64,000 bases of DNA from Brachymonas denitrificans (GTDB lineage: Bacteria > Pseudomonadota > Gammaproteobacteria > Burkholderiales > Burkholderiaceae_C): NCBI RefSeq assembly GCF_907163135.1, contig NZ_CAJQUA010000001.1, forward strand, positions 883,001 through 947,000, written 5' to 3'. The notes below the pieces were generated by a model. The model did not search any database. It was not told the DNA's origin and worked only from the letters and a program-made list of their open reading frames with translations. This document shows positions 9,951 through 20,232 of this stretch, piece after piece. Each line of letters starts with the position of its first letter. Within the stretch, counting starts at the first letter, position 1. The position numbers were made by a program, and so were the translations under genes.

Positions 9951-11975
9951 ATGAAAATGGAATCCATCCGCCTGGCAGGCTTGCTTTTCTGCCTGACGCC
10001 GGTTGCTGCTGCCGTGGCGCAGACGGCAGGGCCTGTTGAGGTTGTGGCTGCATCGCAAGACACTGGCGCCAATGCAGACACCTATCGCGTCGTCGTAACG
10101 GGCGCACGATCGGAAATGCGCCTGAAGGATACGCCACAGCGTATCGAGGTGGTTACCCGCAAGGAAATCGAGCAGACACCCCACCACGATCTGGCTGACC
10201 TGCTGGACAAGACCGCCAACGTCGATATCAAACAGTATCCGGGCATGAATGCTGCCGTTTCCGTGCGCGGTTATACGCCCAGTTCTCCGATGGTGGGTGA
10301 GTCGTGGCAGACGCTGTTTCTGCAGGACGGCATCCCTGCCATCAAGGACAACATTGGCCTGATTCCCAGCCAGGGGGCCGCTCGGGTCGAGGTGCTGCGC
10401 GGACCGTCTTCTGCTTTGTATGGCGCACAAGCCATGTCTGGCGTTATCAATGTGATTCCGGTTCGCCGTACTGGCGATCTGCAGGGCGGGGTTGGCGTTT
10501 CTGTCGGCAACTTCAAGCATCGTTCGGTGCAAGCGGATATTGGCGGTGCACTGACTCCGTGGCTGAACCTGGACTATTTCGGATCATGGCAGAAGCAGGG
10601 TGACTACAAGTCCGGCGATGGCACGCGCTGGAACAACAGCGCTGCCACTCAGTACAGTCACGGACTCCGGCTCGGTTTTGAACTTGCTCCGGGCTGGACA
10701 CTTGACGCTCGTGCAGATGTGGCGCGCGGCGATGATGTTGGGAACCCTGGTGCCTGGTCGGAGTATGACGGCAAGCCTACTGTCAAGGATGTGAAGCGCG
10801 ATTTGTACAGTGCCAAGCTCAAGGGGGTGATGGGGCAACATGCGTTGAGCGCGGCTGTCTATTCCGGCAAGGAAACCAACACTACTTACAAGGCGCCGCC
10901 AAGCGGCCAGCGTCCGCTGGATTTCGATGCAAAAATCACCTGGCAGGGCGCACAACTCAAGGATGAATGGACCTGGGCGGATGGCTACAAGCTGGTGTAT
11001 GGTGTGGATTACGACCAGACCAAGGCCGGATCGGTCAGCTACCTGTTCGGTCCCGCAACGGTTTACAACCCCGACAGCAAGCTGCAGACGACTGCCATCT
11101 ACGCGCAACAGCATATGGCATTCAATAACGATCAGACCAACGTGTACGTGGGTGGACGTTATGACCGCTTCAAGCTGTCCACCTTGCCGACGGCCCTGCT
11201 GCCCAACAATACGCCGCAAAGCCGGACATTCAACCAGTTCAGCCCGAGCGCGGGTATCAAGCACTACTTTACGCCGATGGTGGCCGTGCACGCCTCGGCC
11301 GGCAAGGGCTTCATGGCGCCCAGCGCATGGAAGCTGGCAGGGGACTACTCCACGTTCTCGAACTACCGTGGCAACCCCAACCTGAAGCCCGAGAGCAGCC
11401 GCAGCGCGGATATCGGCGTCACGCTGGAACAGCCTGACTGGAACGTTGACCTGACCTTTTATGACACCCGCGTCAAGGACAAGATCGTCAGCTACAAATA
11501 TCAGGAAGCAGGCAAAGGCTACACCAGTTGGATCAACGCAGATCAGGCCCGCATGCGCGGACTCGAACTCACGGCAGGCTGGGACATCAATCCCAATCTC
11601 AAACTCGGATTGGGTTATACCCATAGCCTCCGCGCCGAATCAGAGAGCAAGGGTGTATGGAAAGATCTTGAGTACGTACCCAAACACAGTGCACGCTTGA
11701 CACTGGACGGCAACTGGGACAAGTTGCACACGCGAGTGGGCGCCCGTTATACCGGCAAGGCCACCAAGAGCGCCTTCTTTGCCGACTGGAGCAGTACCAC
11801 CAAGCAGTACCCGGGCTACACCCTGTGGGACGCCAGCGTGGCCTACCGCTTCCTGCCGAATCACACCCTGAGCTTCAGTGTCGACAACCTGTTCGACAAG
11901 TATTACGAGTCGGTTCCCGGCTATGCCATGCCCGGCCGCGAGTTCAAGCTGGGTTACCGCTGGGACTTCAAGTAA
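9951..11975 (+). CDS. btuB: TonB-dependent outer-membrane receptor, BtuB type (cobalamin)
   Basis: A 674-residue receptor: signal peptide (MKMESIRLAGLLFCLTPVAAAVAQ), a TonB-box-like segment (TYRVVVTGAR), a plug domain (RIEVVTRKEIE, VSVRGYTPSSP, VEVLRGPSSALYG, SGVINVI) and a C-terminal 22-strand barrel ending FKLGYRWDFK. The plug is complete and the barrel shows no breaks. The upstream cobalamin riboswitch and the downstream BtuFCD-type ABC transporter make cobalamin (or a corrinoid) the likely ligand. Sequence alone would leave siderophores possible. Two ATGs six bases apart are possible starts, and the first is used. Confidence 0.9.
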   Translation: MKMESIRLAGLLFCLTPVAAAVAQTAGPVEVVAASQDTGANADTYRVVVTGARSEMRLKDTPQRIEVVTRKEIEQTPHHDLADLLDKTANVDIKQYPGMNAAVSVRGYTPSSPMVGESWQTLFLQDGIPAIKDNIGLIPSQGAARVEVLRGPSSALYGAQAMSGVINVIPVRRTGDLQGGVGVSVGNFKHRSVQADIGGALTPWLNLDYFGSWQKQGDYKSGDGTRWNNSAATQYSHGLRLGFELAPGWTLDARADVARGDDVGNPGAWSEYDGKPTVKDVKRDLYSAKLKGVMGQHALSAAVYSGKETNTTYKAPPSGQRPLDFDAKITWQGAQLKDEWTWADGYKLVYGVDYDQTKAGSVSYLFGPATVYNPDSKLQTTAIYAQQHMAFNNDQTNVYVGGRYDRFKLSTLPTALLPNNTPQSRTFNQFSPSAGIKHYFTPMVAVHASAGKGFMAPSAWKLAGDYSTFSNYRGNPNLKPESSRSADIGVTLEQPDWNVDLTFYDTRVKDKIVSYKYQEAGKGYTSWINADQARMRGLELTAGWDINPNLKLGLGYTHSLRAESESKGVWKDLEYVPKHSARLTLDGNWDKLHTRVGARYTGKATKSAFFADWSSTTKQYPGYTLWDASVAYRFLPNHTLSFSVDNLFDKYYESVPGYAMPGREFKLGYRWDFK

Positions 11976-11984
11976 GCTGCCGGC

Positions 11985-12923
11985 ATGACTGTGTGGCACA
12001 CGCCCGAATCCGCTGAATGTTCGCCCGTTCCGCCGCCTCGGCGGGGGCGGTGGGGCGTTACGGTGGCGGCTGGCGTGTGTCTGCTGGCAACGCTAGGGGG
12101 CTGCCAACCGGCCGACAAACCCGCTCCGCTTGGGGCGAGCAAGGCGGCCATTACCGCCAAGCCCCAGCGCATCGTCTCCCTCAACCTCTGCGCCGACCAG
12201 TTGCTGCTGCAGCTGGTCGAGCCGCAGCGTATCGCGGCACTGAGCAAGCTGGCGCATGATCCCGAGCTGTCCATGCTGGAGACGAAGGCGCGCACCTTGC
12301 CGATTGTCCGTGGCGATACGGAAGAAGTGCTGCTGCTCAAGCCCGATCTGGTGCTGGTAGGTGCCTACACCACGCGTTACACCAGCCAGATGCTGCGCGA
12401 TCTCGGCATCCGCGTGGTGGAGGTGCCGCTGGCGCACAAGCTGGACGAAGTGGTCACGCAGACTGAGCTTGTCGCCGCTGCCGTCGGCGAGCCAGAGCGC
12501 GGGCAGAAGCTCGTGCAGACCATCCGCGAACAGGAGCAGGCGCTGCGCACCACCGTGCAGGGCGATCCAAAGCCCTGGCCGATCGCCGCCGAGCGCAGCT
12601 GGCAGGGCTACAGCACCGGCAAGGGCACCATGATGGATGAGCTGCTGCAACTGGCCGGCTATCGCAATGCCGGCGTGCTGGCAGGCCTCAATGGCTACGG
12701 CTATTTGCCGCTGGAGCGCCTGGTCGAAGCCCAGCCCGACCTGATGATGACCCCCGATTACGCGCGCAAGCTCCCCAGTGTGGAACCGCGTGAGCAACTG
12801 CATCCCGCGCTGGCCGGTACCAGCCTGAGCGAGACCATCCTGCCGACGCGCATGACCATCTGCGGCGGCTACTGGAGTCTGCAGGTGGCGCGCATGCTGG
12901 CGCAGCGCAAGAGCGCTTCATAA
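11985..12923 (+). CDS. btuF: Cobalamin ABC transporter periplasmic binding lipoprotein
   Basis: A 312-residue periplasmic binding protein of the BtuF/FhuD class. A lipobox, LATLGGC, near residue 40 suggests lipid anchoring rather than a free periplasmic protein, after an unusually long N-terminal lead (MTVWHTPESAECSP). The core motifs RIVSLNLCADQLLLQLV and LLKPDLVLVGAYTTR are typical of peripl_BP_2. It starts nine bases after the receptor stop and its stop overlaps the permease start (TAATG). A shorter start inside the lead is possible, and no strong ribosome site decides it. Confidence 0.88.
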   Translation: MTVWHTPESAECSPVPPPRRGRWGVTVAAGVCLLATLGGCQPADKPAPLGASKAAITAKPQRIVSLNLCADQLLLQLVEPQRIAALSKLAHDPELSMLETKARTLPIVRGDTEEVLLLKPDLVLVGAYTTRYTSQMLRDLGIRVVEVPLAHKLDEVVTQTELVAAAVGEPERGQKLVQTIREQEQALRTTVQGDPKPWPIAAERSWQGYSTGKGTMMDELLQLAGYRNAGVLAGLNGYGYLPLERLVEAQPDLMMTPDYARKLPSVEPREQLHPALAGTSLSETILPTRMTICGGYWSLQVARMLAQRKSAS

Positions 12924-13936
12924 TGCGGGCCATGCAAGAAACCGGAATTCGCTCCAGCCTGTGGTGGCTGCCAGCATGGCTGCTGCTGGCGGCGTTGGCG
13001 CTCGCCTCGCTGGCCGTGGGCTATGCCGACATGAAACCGCTGCGCCTGCTGCAGGGCGCGCTGGCGGGTGAATGGGTGCCGTCGCGCATCCTGTGGGACT
13101 TGCGCGTGCCCCGCACCGTGCTGTGCGTGGCGGTGGGGGCGTCCCTGGGCATGTCCGGTGCGGCCTTGCAGGGCCTGCTGCGCAATCCCCTGGCAGAACC
13201 CGGGCTGCTGGGCGTGACAGGCGGCGCGGCGCTGGGCGCCGTGGTGGCGCTGTATACCGGTCTGGCCCAGGCGATGGTGCTGGCCTTGCCACTCGCAGGC
13301 ATGGCCGGCACGGCGCTGGCCGTTGCGCTGGTGTTTGCGTTGGCGCGCCGCAACGATGACACCACCACGCTGATTCTGGCCGGTGTGGCAATTTCGGCGC
13401 TCAGCAGCGCCCTGATCGCGCTGGTGATGAACTGGTCGCGCAATGCCTTTGCCTTGCAGGAAATCGTGTTCTGGATGATGGGCTCGCTGGCCGACCGCAG
13501 CATGCGCGAAGTCGGGCTCGCCGTGCCCGCGATCCTGGTCGGGATGCTGTTGCTGTGGCAGTCCCGCCGCGGCCTGCAGGCACTGGCACTGGGCGAGGAA
13601 ACGGCGCACTCGCTGGGCATCGATCTGCGCCGACTGCGCCTGCTGGTGCTGGTCGGGACGGCCTGCAGCGTCGGTGCGGCCGTATCGGTGGCGGGATCGA
13701 TCGGCTTTATCGGACTCGTTGCGCCGCACCTGATGCGCCCCTGGGTCAAGGCCGATCCGGCTCGATTGCTGCCCGCTTCCGCATGGGCGGGTGCCGTGCT
13801 GCTGCTGCTGGCGGACATGGGCGTGCGCCTGCTCTACAACGAAGGACAGGAGCTCAAGCTGGGTGTGCTGACGGCGCTGATTGGTGCGCCGTTCTTCCTG
13901 TCGCTGATTCTGCGTCTGCACCGGAGGGAAGCATGA
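12923..13936 (+). CDS. btuC: Cobalamin ABC transporter permease
   Basis: A FecCD/BtuC-type permease of 337 residues with about ten helices. Typical blocks are DLRVPRTVLCVAVGASLGMSGAALQG (read at about residues 52-77), LLRNPLAEPGLLGV, the EAA-like coupling region and GFIGLVAPHLMRPW. It forms the membrane channel for the BtuF-delivered corrinoid. It overlaps btuF by one base and btuD by four (ATGA), which indicates translational coupling. Confidence 0.92.
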   Translation: MRAMQETGIRSSLWWLPAWLLLAALALASLAVGYADMKPLRLLQGALAGEWVPSRILWDLRVPRTVLCVAVGASLGMSGAALQGLLRNPLAEPGLLGVTGGAALGAVVALYTGLAQAMVLALPLAGMAGTALAVALVFALARRNDDTTTLILAGVAISALSSALIALVMNWSRNAFALQEIVFWMMGSLADRSMREVGLAVPAILVGMLLLWQSRRGLQALALGEETAHSLGIDLRRLRLLVLVGTACSVGAAVSVAGSIGFIGLVAPHLMRPWVKADPARLLPASAWAGAVLLLLADMGVRLLYNEGQELKLGVLTALIGAPFFLSLILRLHRREA

Positions 13937-14751
13937 GCGCAGTGATGCAGGATCAGGCCATGCAGACGCAAGTAGCCGGCAAGGCTTCACTGTTGCAGGC
14001 CAGCGGCCTCGTGGTCAAGGCCGAGGAGCGCCGTCTGCTGGACGGCGTGCATCTCGAACTGCAGCCAGGCCAGTTGCTCGGCGTGCTGGGTCCCAACGGA
14101 GCCGGCAAGACCACGCTGCTGCGCGCCTTGCTCGGCGTGGTGCAGCCGGAGCAGGGCGCCATCACGCTGGAAGACAAGCCCCTGCAGCACTGGTCCGCAC
14201 GCGAGCGCGCACGGCGCATGGCCTATCTGGCGCAGGGCCAGCAGGTGCACTGGCCGCTGCCGGTGCGTGATGTGGTCGCCTTGGGCCGTCTGCCGCATGG
14301 CGATGGTCACACCGCGTCCGGCCGGCAGGCAGTGGAGCAGGCCATGGAACTGGCCGACTGCCACACCCTGGCCGCGCGCAACGTGCAGACGCTTTCGGGC
14401 GGCGAGCGCGCCCGTGTGCTTCTGGCCCGTGCCCTCGCCACGCAGGCCCCGGTCCTGCTGGCCGACGAGCCACTGGCGGCGCTCGATCCGGCCCACCAAC
14501 TCCACATCATGGCCTTGCTGCAGCAACTGGCAGGGCAGGGCATGGCTGTCGCCGTGGTGCTGCACGATCTGACGCTGGCCTCGCGCTTCTGCACGCAGGT
14601 TTGCGTGCTGCAGCAGGGCCGCATGGTGGCCCGGGGTGCACCGCATGCCGTGCTGGACGACGATCTGCTGCAGCAGGTGTTCAACCTGCAGGTGCTGCGC
14701 ATGGAGCAGCCCGGCGCTTCCTGCGTCGTGCCGTGGGAAGTCTTTGCCTGA
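13933..14751 (+). CDS. btuD: Cobalamin ABC transporter ATP-binding protein
   Basis: A 272-residue ABC ATPase with every motif intact: Walker A GPNGAGKTT, Q-loop in MAYLAQGQ, signature LSGGERARVLLARALA, Walker B VLLADEPLAALDP and H-loop VVLHDLTLA. It powers BtuC. The start overlaps the btuC stop and has a GGAGGGA ribosome site at good spacing. It is the last gene of the B12 uptake operon. Confidence 0.93.
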   Translation: MSAVMQDQAMQTQVAGKASLLQASGLVVKAEERRLLDGVHLELQPGQLLGVLGPNGAGKTTLLRALLGVVQPEQGAITLEDKPLQHWSARERARRMAYLAQGQQVHWPLPVRDVVALGRLPHGDGHTASGRQAVEQAMELADCHTLAARNVQTLSGGERARVLLARALATQAPVLLADEPLAALDPAHQLHIMALLQQLAGQGMAVAVVLHDLTLASRFCTQVCVLQQGRMVARGAPHAVLDDDLLQQVFNLQVLRMEQPGASCVVPWEVFA

Positions 14752-14837
14752 ACCGTTGTAATCGCCCTGGATGGCAGCAGTTTTGGCCGTCGCGGGGGCA
14801 CTCGCATTACACGTGACGTTTACAATGGAGTCTGTCA

Positions 14838-14866
14838 TGCCGGTAGCAGTACCGGCAGGTTTTTTC
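14838..14866 (+). terminator. Intrinsic terminator between btuD and purL
   Basis: The perfect stem TGCCGGTA/TACCGGCA with a GCAG loop is followed by GG and six T. It can end the btu operon. A TACAAT box stands only 12 bases before it, so it could also act at the start of a purL transcript. Confidence 0.75.
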
Positions 14867-14939
14867 ATTGGCAGAATCCTGGCACTGGCGGCTTGCGCCG
14901 ACAGCTTGCATCCCTGATTCCAGACCCTCCAGCGGCCTC

Positions 14940-17900
14940 ATGTCCACTGCGTCCACCCCCATGCAAACATTCATCACATCCTTCGAGGGCGGCAATGCCC
15001 TGACCGCGTTTCGTGCACGCCAGTTGCTGAACCAGATCCAGGCGGTGGCGCCGGGTGTGCAGGCCATCAGCGCGCGCTTTGCCCACTGGGTGGAAAGCGA
15101 TACCGAACTCGATCCCGCCAGCCGCACCTCGCTGGAGCAATTGCTGACCTACGGCGAGGCCTACAACGAGCAGGGCGCTGCCAACACCACCCTCGTCGTC
15201 ACCCCCCGCATCGGCACCGTGTCGCCCTGGGCGTCCAAGGCCACCGACATTGCCCGCAACTGCGGCCTGACCGAAACTGCCGGTGTGCGCCGCGTGGAGC
15301 GTGGCACCGAATACTTCCTGCACGGCGCCAGTCTGAGCGACAGCGAACGCGAAGCAGTGGCGGCTTTGCTGCACGACCGCATGACAGAAAGTGTGTTGCC
15401 TTCGCTCGACGCCGCCAAGGATCTGTTCACCCACCTCCCGGCCGCTCCCATGGAGCAGGTCGACGTGCTGCAGGGCGGCCGCGCGGCGCTGGAAGTCGCC
15501 AACAAAAACTGGGGCCTGGCCCTGGCCGATGATGAAATCGACTACCTGGTGGATGCCTTCACCACGCTGCAGCGCAACCCGACCGACGTCGAGCTGATGA
15601 TGTTCGCCCAGGCCAATAGCGAACACTGCCGCCACAAGATTTTCAATGCCGAGTTCACCATCGATGGCGAGAAGCAGGTCAAGTCGCTGTTCGGCATGAT
15701 CCGCAACACCGAGCAGGTGTCGCCGCAGCACACCATCGTGGCCTACAGTGACAACGCCGCCATCATGGAAGGCCGTAACAGTGAACGTTTTGTGGCCAAT
15801 CGGGATACTTGCGAAGGCATGGCCTACGCAGGCGAAGAGGTGCTGCAGCACGTGCTGATGAAGGTCGAGACGCACAACCACCCGACGGCGATTTCTCCGT
15901 ACGCGGGCGCAGCCACCGGCGCCGGCGGCGAGATCCGCGACGAAGGCGCCACCGGCCGCGGCTCCCGTCCCAAGGCCGGCCTGACCGGTTTTACCGTCTC
16001 CAAACTGTGGGACGGCATGAGCGATCAGCCCGGCGGCAAGCCGGCGCATATCGCCAGCCCGCTGCAGATCATGATCGAGGGCCCGCTTGGCGGCGCCGCC
16101 TTCAACGACGAATTCGGCCGCCCGAACCTGGCCGGTTACTTCCGCGAGTATGAGCAGACCATCGTCAGCAGCACTGCCGATGGCGTGCAGGTACGCCAGA
16201 TGGGCTACCACAAGCCCATCATGATTGCTGGCGGCCTGGGCTCCATCGACGCCACGCAGACGCACAAGATCATGTTCCCGGCCGGCACCCTGCTGGTGCA
16301 GCTCGGCGGCCCCGGCATGCGCATCGGCATGGGCGGCGGCGCGGCCAGCTCCATGAGCAGCGGCGCCAACGCCGCGCATCTGGACTTCGACTCCGTGCAG
16401 CGCGGCAACCCCGAAATCGAGCGCCGTGCCCAGGAGGTGATCAACCACTGCTGGGCCATGGGCGACAACAACCCGATCCTGGCCATCCACGACGTGGGCG
16501 CCGGCGGCCTGTCCAATGCCTTCCCCGAGCTGGTCAACGACGCCGCACGTGGTGCCCGTTTCGACCTGCGCCAGGTGCCGCTGGAAGAAACCGGCATGGC
16601 GCCCAAGGAAATCTGGTGCAATGAGAGCCAGGAACGCTACGTCATGGCCATCGCGCCCGAGAGCCTGGCCAAGTTCCGCGCCCTGTGCGAGCGCGAGCGT
16701 TGCCCGTTTGCGGTCGTCGGCGTCACCACTGAAGAGCGTGAGCTGAAGGTGGGCGACATCGATCTGGAGACTGGCGCTGCCGCCAGGGAAGGCCAGCAGC
16801 CGGTCGATATGCCGATGAACGTGCTGCTGGGCAAGCCGCCCAAGATGCAGCGCAATGTGCAGACCATCCAGCACAAGGGCATGCCGCTGGACGTGAGCGA
16901 TATCACCCTGCAGGACGCCGTGATTCAGGTGCTGAGCCACCCGACCGTGGCCAGCAAGCGCTTCCTGATCACCATCGGCGACCGCGCCGTGGGGGGCCTG
17001 ACGCACCGCGACCAGATGGTCGGCCCCTGGCAGGTACCGGTGGCCGATGTAGCCGTGACCCTGACCGATTACTCTGGCGTGGCCGGCGAGGCCATGAGCA
17101 TGGGCGAGCGCACCCCGCTGGCCGTGCTCGATGCTCCCGCCTCTGGTCGCATGGCCGTGGCCGAAGCCATCACCAACCTGCTGGCCGCGCCGATCGAACT
17201 GTCGCGCGTCAAGCTCAGTGCCAACTGGATGGCAGCCTGCGGCGAAGCCGGCGAAGATGCCGCGCTGTACCGCACGGTCGAGGCCGTGGGCATGGAACTG
17301 TGCCCGCAGCTGGGTGTTTCGATTCCGGTGGGCAAGGACTCGCTCTCCATGCGCACGCAGTGGCAGGATCCGACGGCTGAAGGCGCCGCCCAGAGCCGCA
17401 AGGTGGTATCGCCGGTGAGCCTGATCGTTTCCGCTTTCGCCACAGTGGACGACGTGCGCGGCACGCTCACGCCGCAACTGAACAACGAGGAAGCCGAAAC
17501 CCATCTGCTGCTGGTCGACCTGGGCCACGGCCAGAATCGCATGGCCGGCAGCATTCTGAGCCAGGTGCTGGGGCAGGGCGGCGACGTGGTGCCGGATCTG
17601 GATTCTCCGCAGGATCTGGTGGAACTGGTCAAGGCCATCAACCAGCTTCGCAGCGAAGGCAAGATCCTGGCCTACCACGACCGCAGCGACGGCGGCCTGC
17701 TGGCGGCCGTGGCCGAAATGGCCTTTGCCGGCCATGTGGGCGTGGCGCTGAATATCGACATGCTGATGAGCGCCGGCGACGGCGTGAGCGACAGCCGCAT
17801 GGACAGCGGCGAGAGCAAGAACTGGGCGCAGCAGGTCAGCGGCCTGCGCCACGAGCAGACGCTCAATGCCCTGTTCAACGAGGAACTCGGTGTGGTGCTG

Positions 17901-19010
17901 CAGGTGCGCAGTGCGGATCGCAGCGCCGTCATGCAGGTGCTGCGTGAGCACGGTCTGGGCGCCAGCAGCCATTTCATCGGTACCGTGCGCTCGGACGCCT
18001 CCGCCATGGAACTGGGCAAGGGCCAGCTCTCCATCTGGCGCGATGCGCAGCAGATCTTCGCGGCCGACCTGTTTGACCTGCATCAGGTCTGGGACAGCGT
18101 GAGCTGGAAAATCTGCCAGCTGCGCGACAACCCCGAGTGCGCAGACAGCGAGCACGCAGCCGCCGGCGTCAAGGAAGACCCGGGCATGCACGTGCACCTC
18201 ACCTTCAAGCCTGAAGCACCTGCGGTGCATACCAGCCGCCCGCGCGTGGCCGTGCTGCGCGAGCAAGGCGTTAACTCGCACATCGAGATGGCCTATGCCT
18301 TCGACCGTGCCGGTTTCCAAGCCTTCGACGTGCACATGACAGACCTGCAGTCCGGCCGCGTCAAGCTGGCCGACATGCAGGGCGTGGTGGCCTGCGGCGG
18401 CTTCAGCTACGGCGATACCCTGGGTGCCGGTGTGGGCTGGGCGCGCTCCATCACCTTCAACCCGATGCTGCGCGACGCCTTCGCCCAGTTCTTCGGCCGC
18501 AATGACACCTTCGCGCTGGGCGTGTGCAACGGTTGCCAGATGTTTGCCGAACTGGCCAGCATGATCCCGGGTGCCGAGCACTGGCCGCGTTTCACTCACA
18601 ACCAGAGCGCACGCTTCGAGGCGCGCCTGAGCATGGTCGAGGTACTGGAATCGCCCAGCATCTTCCTGCAGGGCATGGCCGGCAGCCGCCTGCCGATCGC
18701 CGTGGCGCATGGCGAAGGCTATGCCAACTTCACGGTGCAGGGCAACGAGAACCAGGTGCTCAAGGCCATGCGCTACGTGGACAACCACGGCCAGCCGACC
18801 GAGGTCTACCCGTTCAACCCCAACGGCAGTGCCGGCGGCCTGACGGCCGTAACCACCGCCGATGGCCGCTTCACCGCCATGATGCCGCACCCCGAGCGCG
18901 TGTTCCGCCAGATCCAGATGAGCTGGACCGATCCGAAGCAGGCGGGCGACCGCAGCGGCTTCAGCCCGTGGATGCAGATGTGGGTGAATGCGCGCAAGTG
19001 GGTGGTGTGA
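14940..19010 (+). CDS. purL: Phosphoribosylformylglycinamidine synthase PurL (large, fused type)
   Basis: Converts FGAR and glutamine to FGAM in purine synthesis. At 1356 residues it is the single-chain form: N-terminal domain ([19 protein letters not shown]), two ATP-binding AIRS-like domains ([54 protein letters not shown]) and a C-terminal class I glutamine amidotransferase domain. That domain carries the nucleophile in GVCNGCQMF and the His/Glu pair in PHPERVFR. The ATG at 14940 or the one 21 bases further in ([11 protein letters not shown]) could be the true start. Neither has a clear ribosome site, and homology begins at the second. Confidence 0.97.
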   Translation: MSTASTPMQTFITSFEGGNALTAFRARQLLNQIQAVAPGVQAISARFAHWVESDTELDPASRTSLEQLLTYGEAYNEQGAANTTLVVTPRIGTVSPWASKATDIARNCGLTETAGVRRVERGTEYFLHGASLSDSEREAVAALLHDRMTESVLPSLDAAKDLFTHLPAAPMEQVDVLQGGRAALEVANKNWGLALADDEIDYLVDAFTTLQRNPTDVELMMFAQANSEHCRHKIFNAEFTIDGEKQVKSLFGMIRNTEQVSPQHTIVAYSDNAAIMEGRNSERFVANRDTCEGMAYAGEEVLQHVLMKVETHNHPTAISPYAGAATGAGGEIRDEGATGRGSRPKAGLTGFTVSKLWDGMSDQPGGKPAHIASPLQIMIEGPLGGAAFNDEFGRPNLAGYFREYEQTIVSSTADGVQVRQMGYHKPIMIAGGLGSIDATQTHKIMFPAGTLLVQLGGPGMRIGMGGGAASSMSSGANAAHLDFDSVQRGNPEIERRAQEVINHCWAMGDNNPILAIHDVGAGGLSNAFPELVNDAARGARFDLRQVPLEETGMAPKEIWCNESQERYVMAIAPESLAKFRALCERERCPFAVVGVTTEERELKVGDIDLETGAAAREGQQPVDMPMNVLLGKPPKMQRNVQTIQHKGMPLDVSDITLQDAVIQVLSHPTVASKRFLITIGDRAVGGLTHRDQMVGPWQVPVADVAVTLTDYSGVAGEAMSMGERTPLAVLDAPASGRMAVAEAITNLLAAPIELSRVKLSANWMAACGEAGEDAALYRTVEAVGMELCPQLGVSIPVGKDSLSMRTQWQDPTAEGAAQSRKVVSPVSLIVSAFATVDDVRGTLTPQLNNEEAETHLLLVDLGHGQNRMAGSILSQVLGQGGDVVPDLDSPQDLVELVKAINQLRSEGKILAYHDRSDGGLLAAVAEMAFAGHVGVALNIDMLMSAGDGVSDSRMDSGESKNWAQQVSGLRHEQTLNALFNEELGVVLQVRSADRSAVMQVLREHGLGASSHFIGTVRSDASAMELGKGQLSIWRDAQQIFAADLFDLHQVWDSVSWKICQLRDNPECADSEHAAAGVKEDPGMHVHLTFKPEAPAVHTSRPRVAVLREQGVNSHIEMAYAFDRAGFQAFDVHMTDLQSGRVKLADMQGVVACGGFSYGDTLGAGVGWARSITFNPMLRDAFAQFFGRNDTFALGVCNGCQMFAELASMIPGAEHWPRFTHNQSARFEARLSMVEVLESPSIFLQGMAGSRLPIAVAHGEGYANFTVQGNENQVLKAMRYVDNHGQPTEVYPFNPNGSAGGLTAVTTADGRFTAMMPHPERVFRQIQMSWTDPKQAGDRSGFSPWMQMWVNARKWVV

Positions 19011-19038
19011 CCTGCCCGTTGCGTAGTCCGTGAAACAG

Positions 19039-19064
19039 GAGCCGGCGAGAGTCGGTTCTTTTTT
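19039..19064 (+). terminator. Terminator after purL
   Basis: The stem GAGCCG/CGGTTC (one G-T pair), an eight-base loop and six T lie 28 bases past the purL stop. Confidence 0.8.
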
Positions 19065-19076
19065 ACATGCGTCTGG

Positions 19077-20201
19077 TCATTCGACCGGCTCCTGGGGCAA
19101 GGTTTGCCTCTGAGATGGCGTGATTCCTTCTGGCACCTCAAGCAGGGAGGGCAGGTTCAATTGGGATGTTTCCAGGATCGGATGGCCTGAAAACCGCACG
19201 CTATATCCTTGAGCGCCGGTTTGCAGCGCCGCAGGATAACCCAACGGCACCGTTACCTTGTCCCGAATATGCCCCGACGGGAACCCTGTCAGCACAGGCA
19301 GCCTGGTCAGGCGCCGCAGCGTATCAATCACCGTATCCAGATCGTAACTCTCGTCATACAGGTCGCGTTCCTTGCTCAGCCGAAAAGTGCCGAAAACGAT
19401 GGCCTGCTGCTGTTTGAAAACTCCGGCCAGATACAGTGTTTGCAGCATCCGCTCGATGCGATAAGGCTGCTCGCCGACGTCCTCCACAAACAGAATGCCT
19501 CCTGGCACGTTCGGCAGCCACGGGCTCCCTGCCAGCGACGACAGCACGGACAAATTGCCGCCCCACCAAGTGCCGTGCAGCTTGAGCTGCCTTTCCACTG
19601 GCGCCGTAACGTCGATCTGCAACTCGCGGCTGGTCACCGTCCGGATGAACTGCTGCAGCGTATACAGGCTGGGATTCGGGCTGCCGAATTCACTGTAGAG
19701 CAGGGGTCCGGCGAAGCTGCCTGTTCTGCCCTGAGCCAGCAGCGCGAGTTGCACGGCACAGATATCGCTGTAGCCCAGCAGCAGTGTCCCAGCCTCGCGC
19801 ATGCGGCCGCCCAGGGAGACCCAGTCGATGTGCGGCAGCAGGCGCATGGCGCCATACCCGCCGCGTGCGCCCAGCAAAACCTTCGGCACAGGCGCCCGCC
19901 CGCCGGCCACATCTTGCAGATCAGCAATCCGTTCGATATCCGTGCCGGCAAAGCGCTGGTGGCGGCGATAGAGTGCCTGGGTGTTATCCAGCTTGAAACC
20001 GGCGGCAAGCAGGCGATTGATTCCAGTGTGGATACGTTCCGGGTCCGCGAGGTAGCCAGAGGGCGCAAAGAATCGCAGCAAGTTGCCGTTCTCCGCCCCC
20101 GCTGCAGCCGGCGTGCGGAGCGCAAGCGTACCTCCCAGCGCCAGGGAAAGGCCCGAGCGCAGAACGGAGCGGCGAGTGGGAAAGAGGCGGTCTGGATGCA
20201 T
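19077..20201 (-). CDS. LD-carboxypeptidase (peptidase family S66), exported
   Basis: A 374-residue serine peptidase of family S66, which trims the terminal D-Ala from the LD bond of tetrapeptide muropeptides during cell-wall recycling. The full Ser-Glu-His triad is visible: Ser145 in LGYSDI, Glu240 in FVEDVGEQPYRIERM and His311 in FPSGHIRDKVTVPLG. GARGGYGAMRLLP is also diagnostic. Unlike cytoplasmic E. coli LdcA, it begins with a probable twin-arginine signal (PTRRSVLRSGLSLALGG) ending near PAAAGA, so it likely works in the periplasm. No good ribosome site is seen at ATG 20201. Confidence 0.88.
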   Translation of the reverse strand: MHPDRLFPTRRSVLRSGLSLALGGTLALRTPAAAGAENGNLLRFFAPSGYLADPERIHTGINRLLAAGFKLDNTQALYRRHQRFAGTDIERIADLQDVAGGRAPVPKVLLGARGGYGAMRLLPHIDWVSLGGRMREAGTLLLGYSDICAVQLALLAQGRTGSFAGPLLYSEFGSPNPSLYTLQQFIRTVTSRELQIDVTAPVERQLKLHGTWWGGNLSVLSSLAGSPWLPNVPGGILFVEDVGEQPYRIERMLQTLYLAGVFKQQQAIVFGTFRLSKERDLYDESYDLDTVIDTLRRLTRLPVLTGFPSGHIRDKVTVPLGYPAALQTGAQGYSVRFSGHPILETSQLNLPSLLEVPEGITPSQRQTLPQEPVE

Positions 20202-20232
20202 CGGGCAGGCACAATGGATGCGGAAGTTTCAG

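Noticed and set aside
14825-14917. 30-codon reading frame before purL ([10 protein letters not shown]...)
   Set aside because: It overlaps the terminator hairpin, has no ribosome site and is likely chance.
14865-18890. A 1341-codon open frame on the minus strand over purL
   Set aside because: It is the complement of a complete, motif-rich purL. The translation is His/Gly/Ala-rich with no family pattern, as expected for an antisense shadow in GC-rich DNA.
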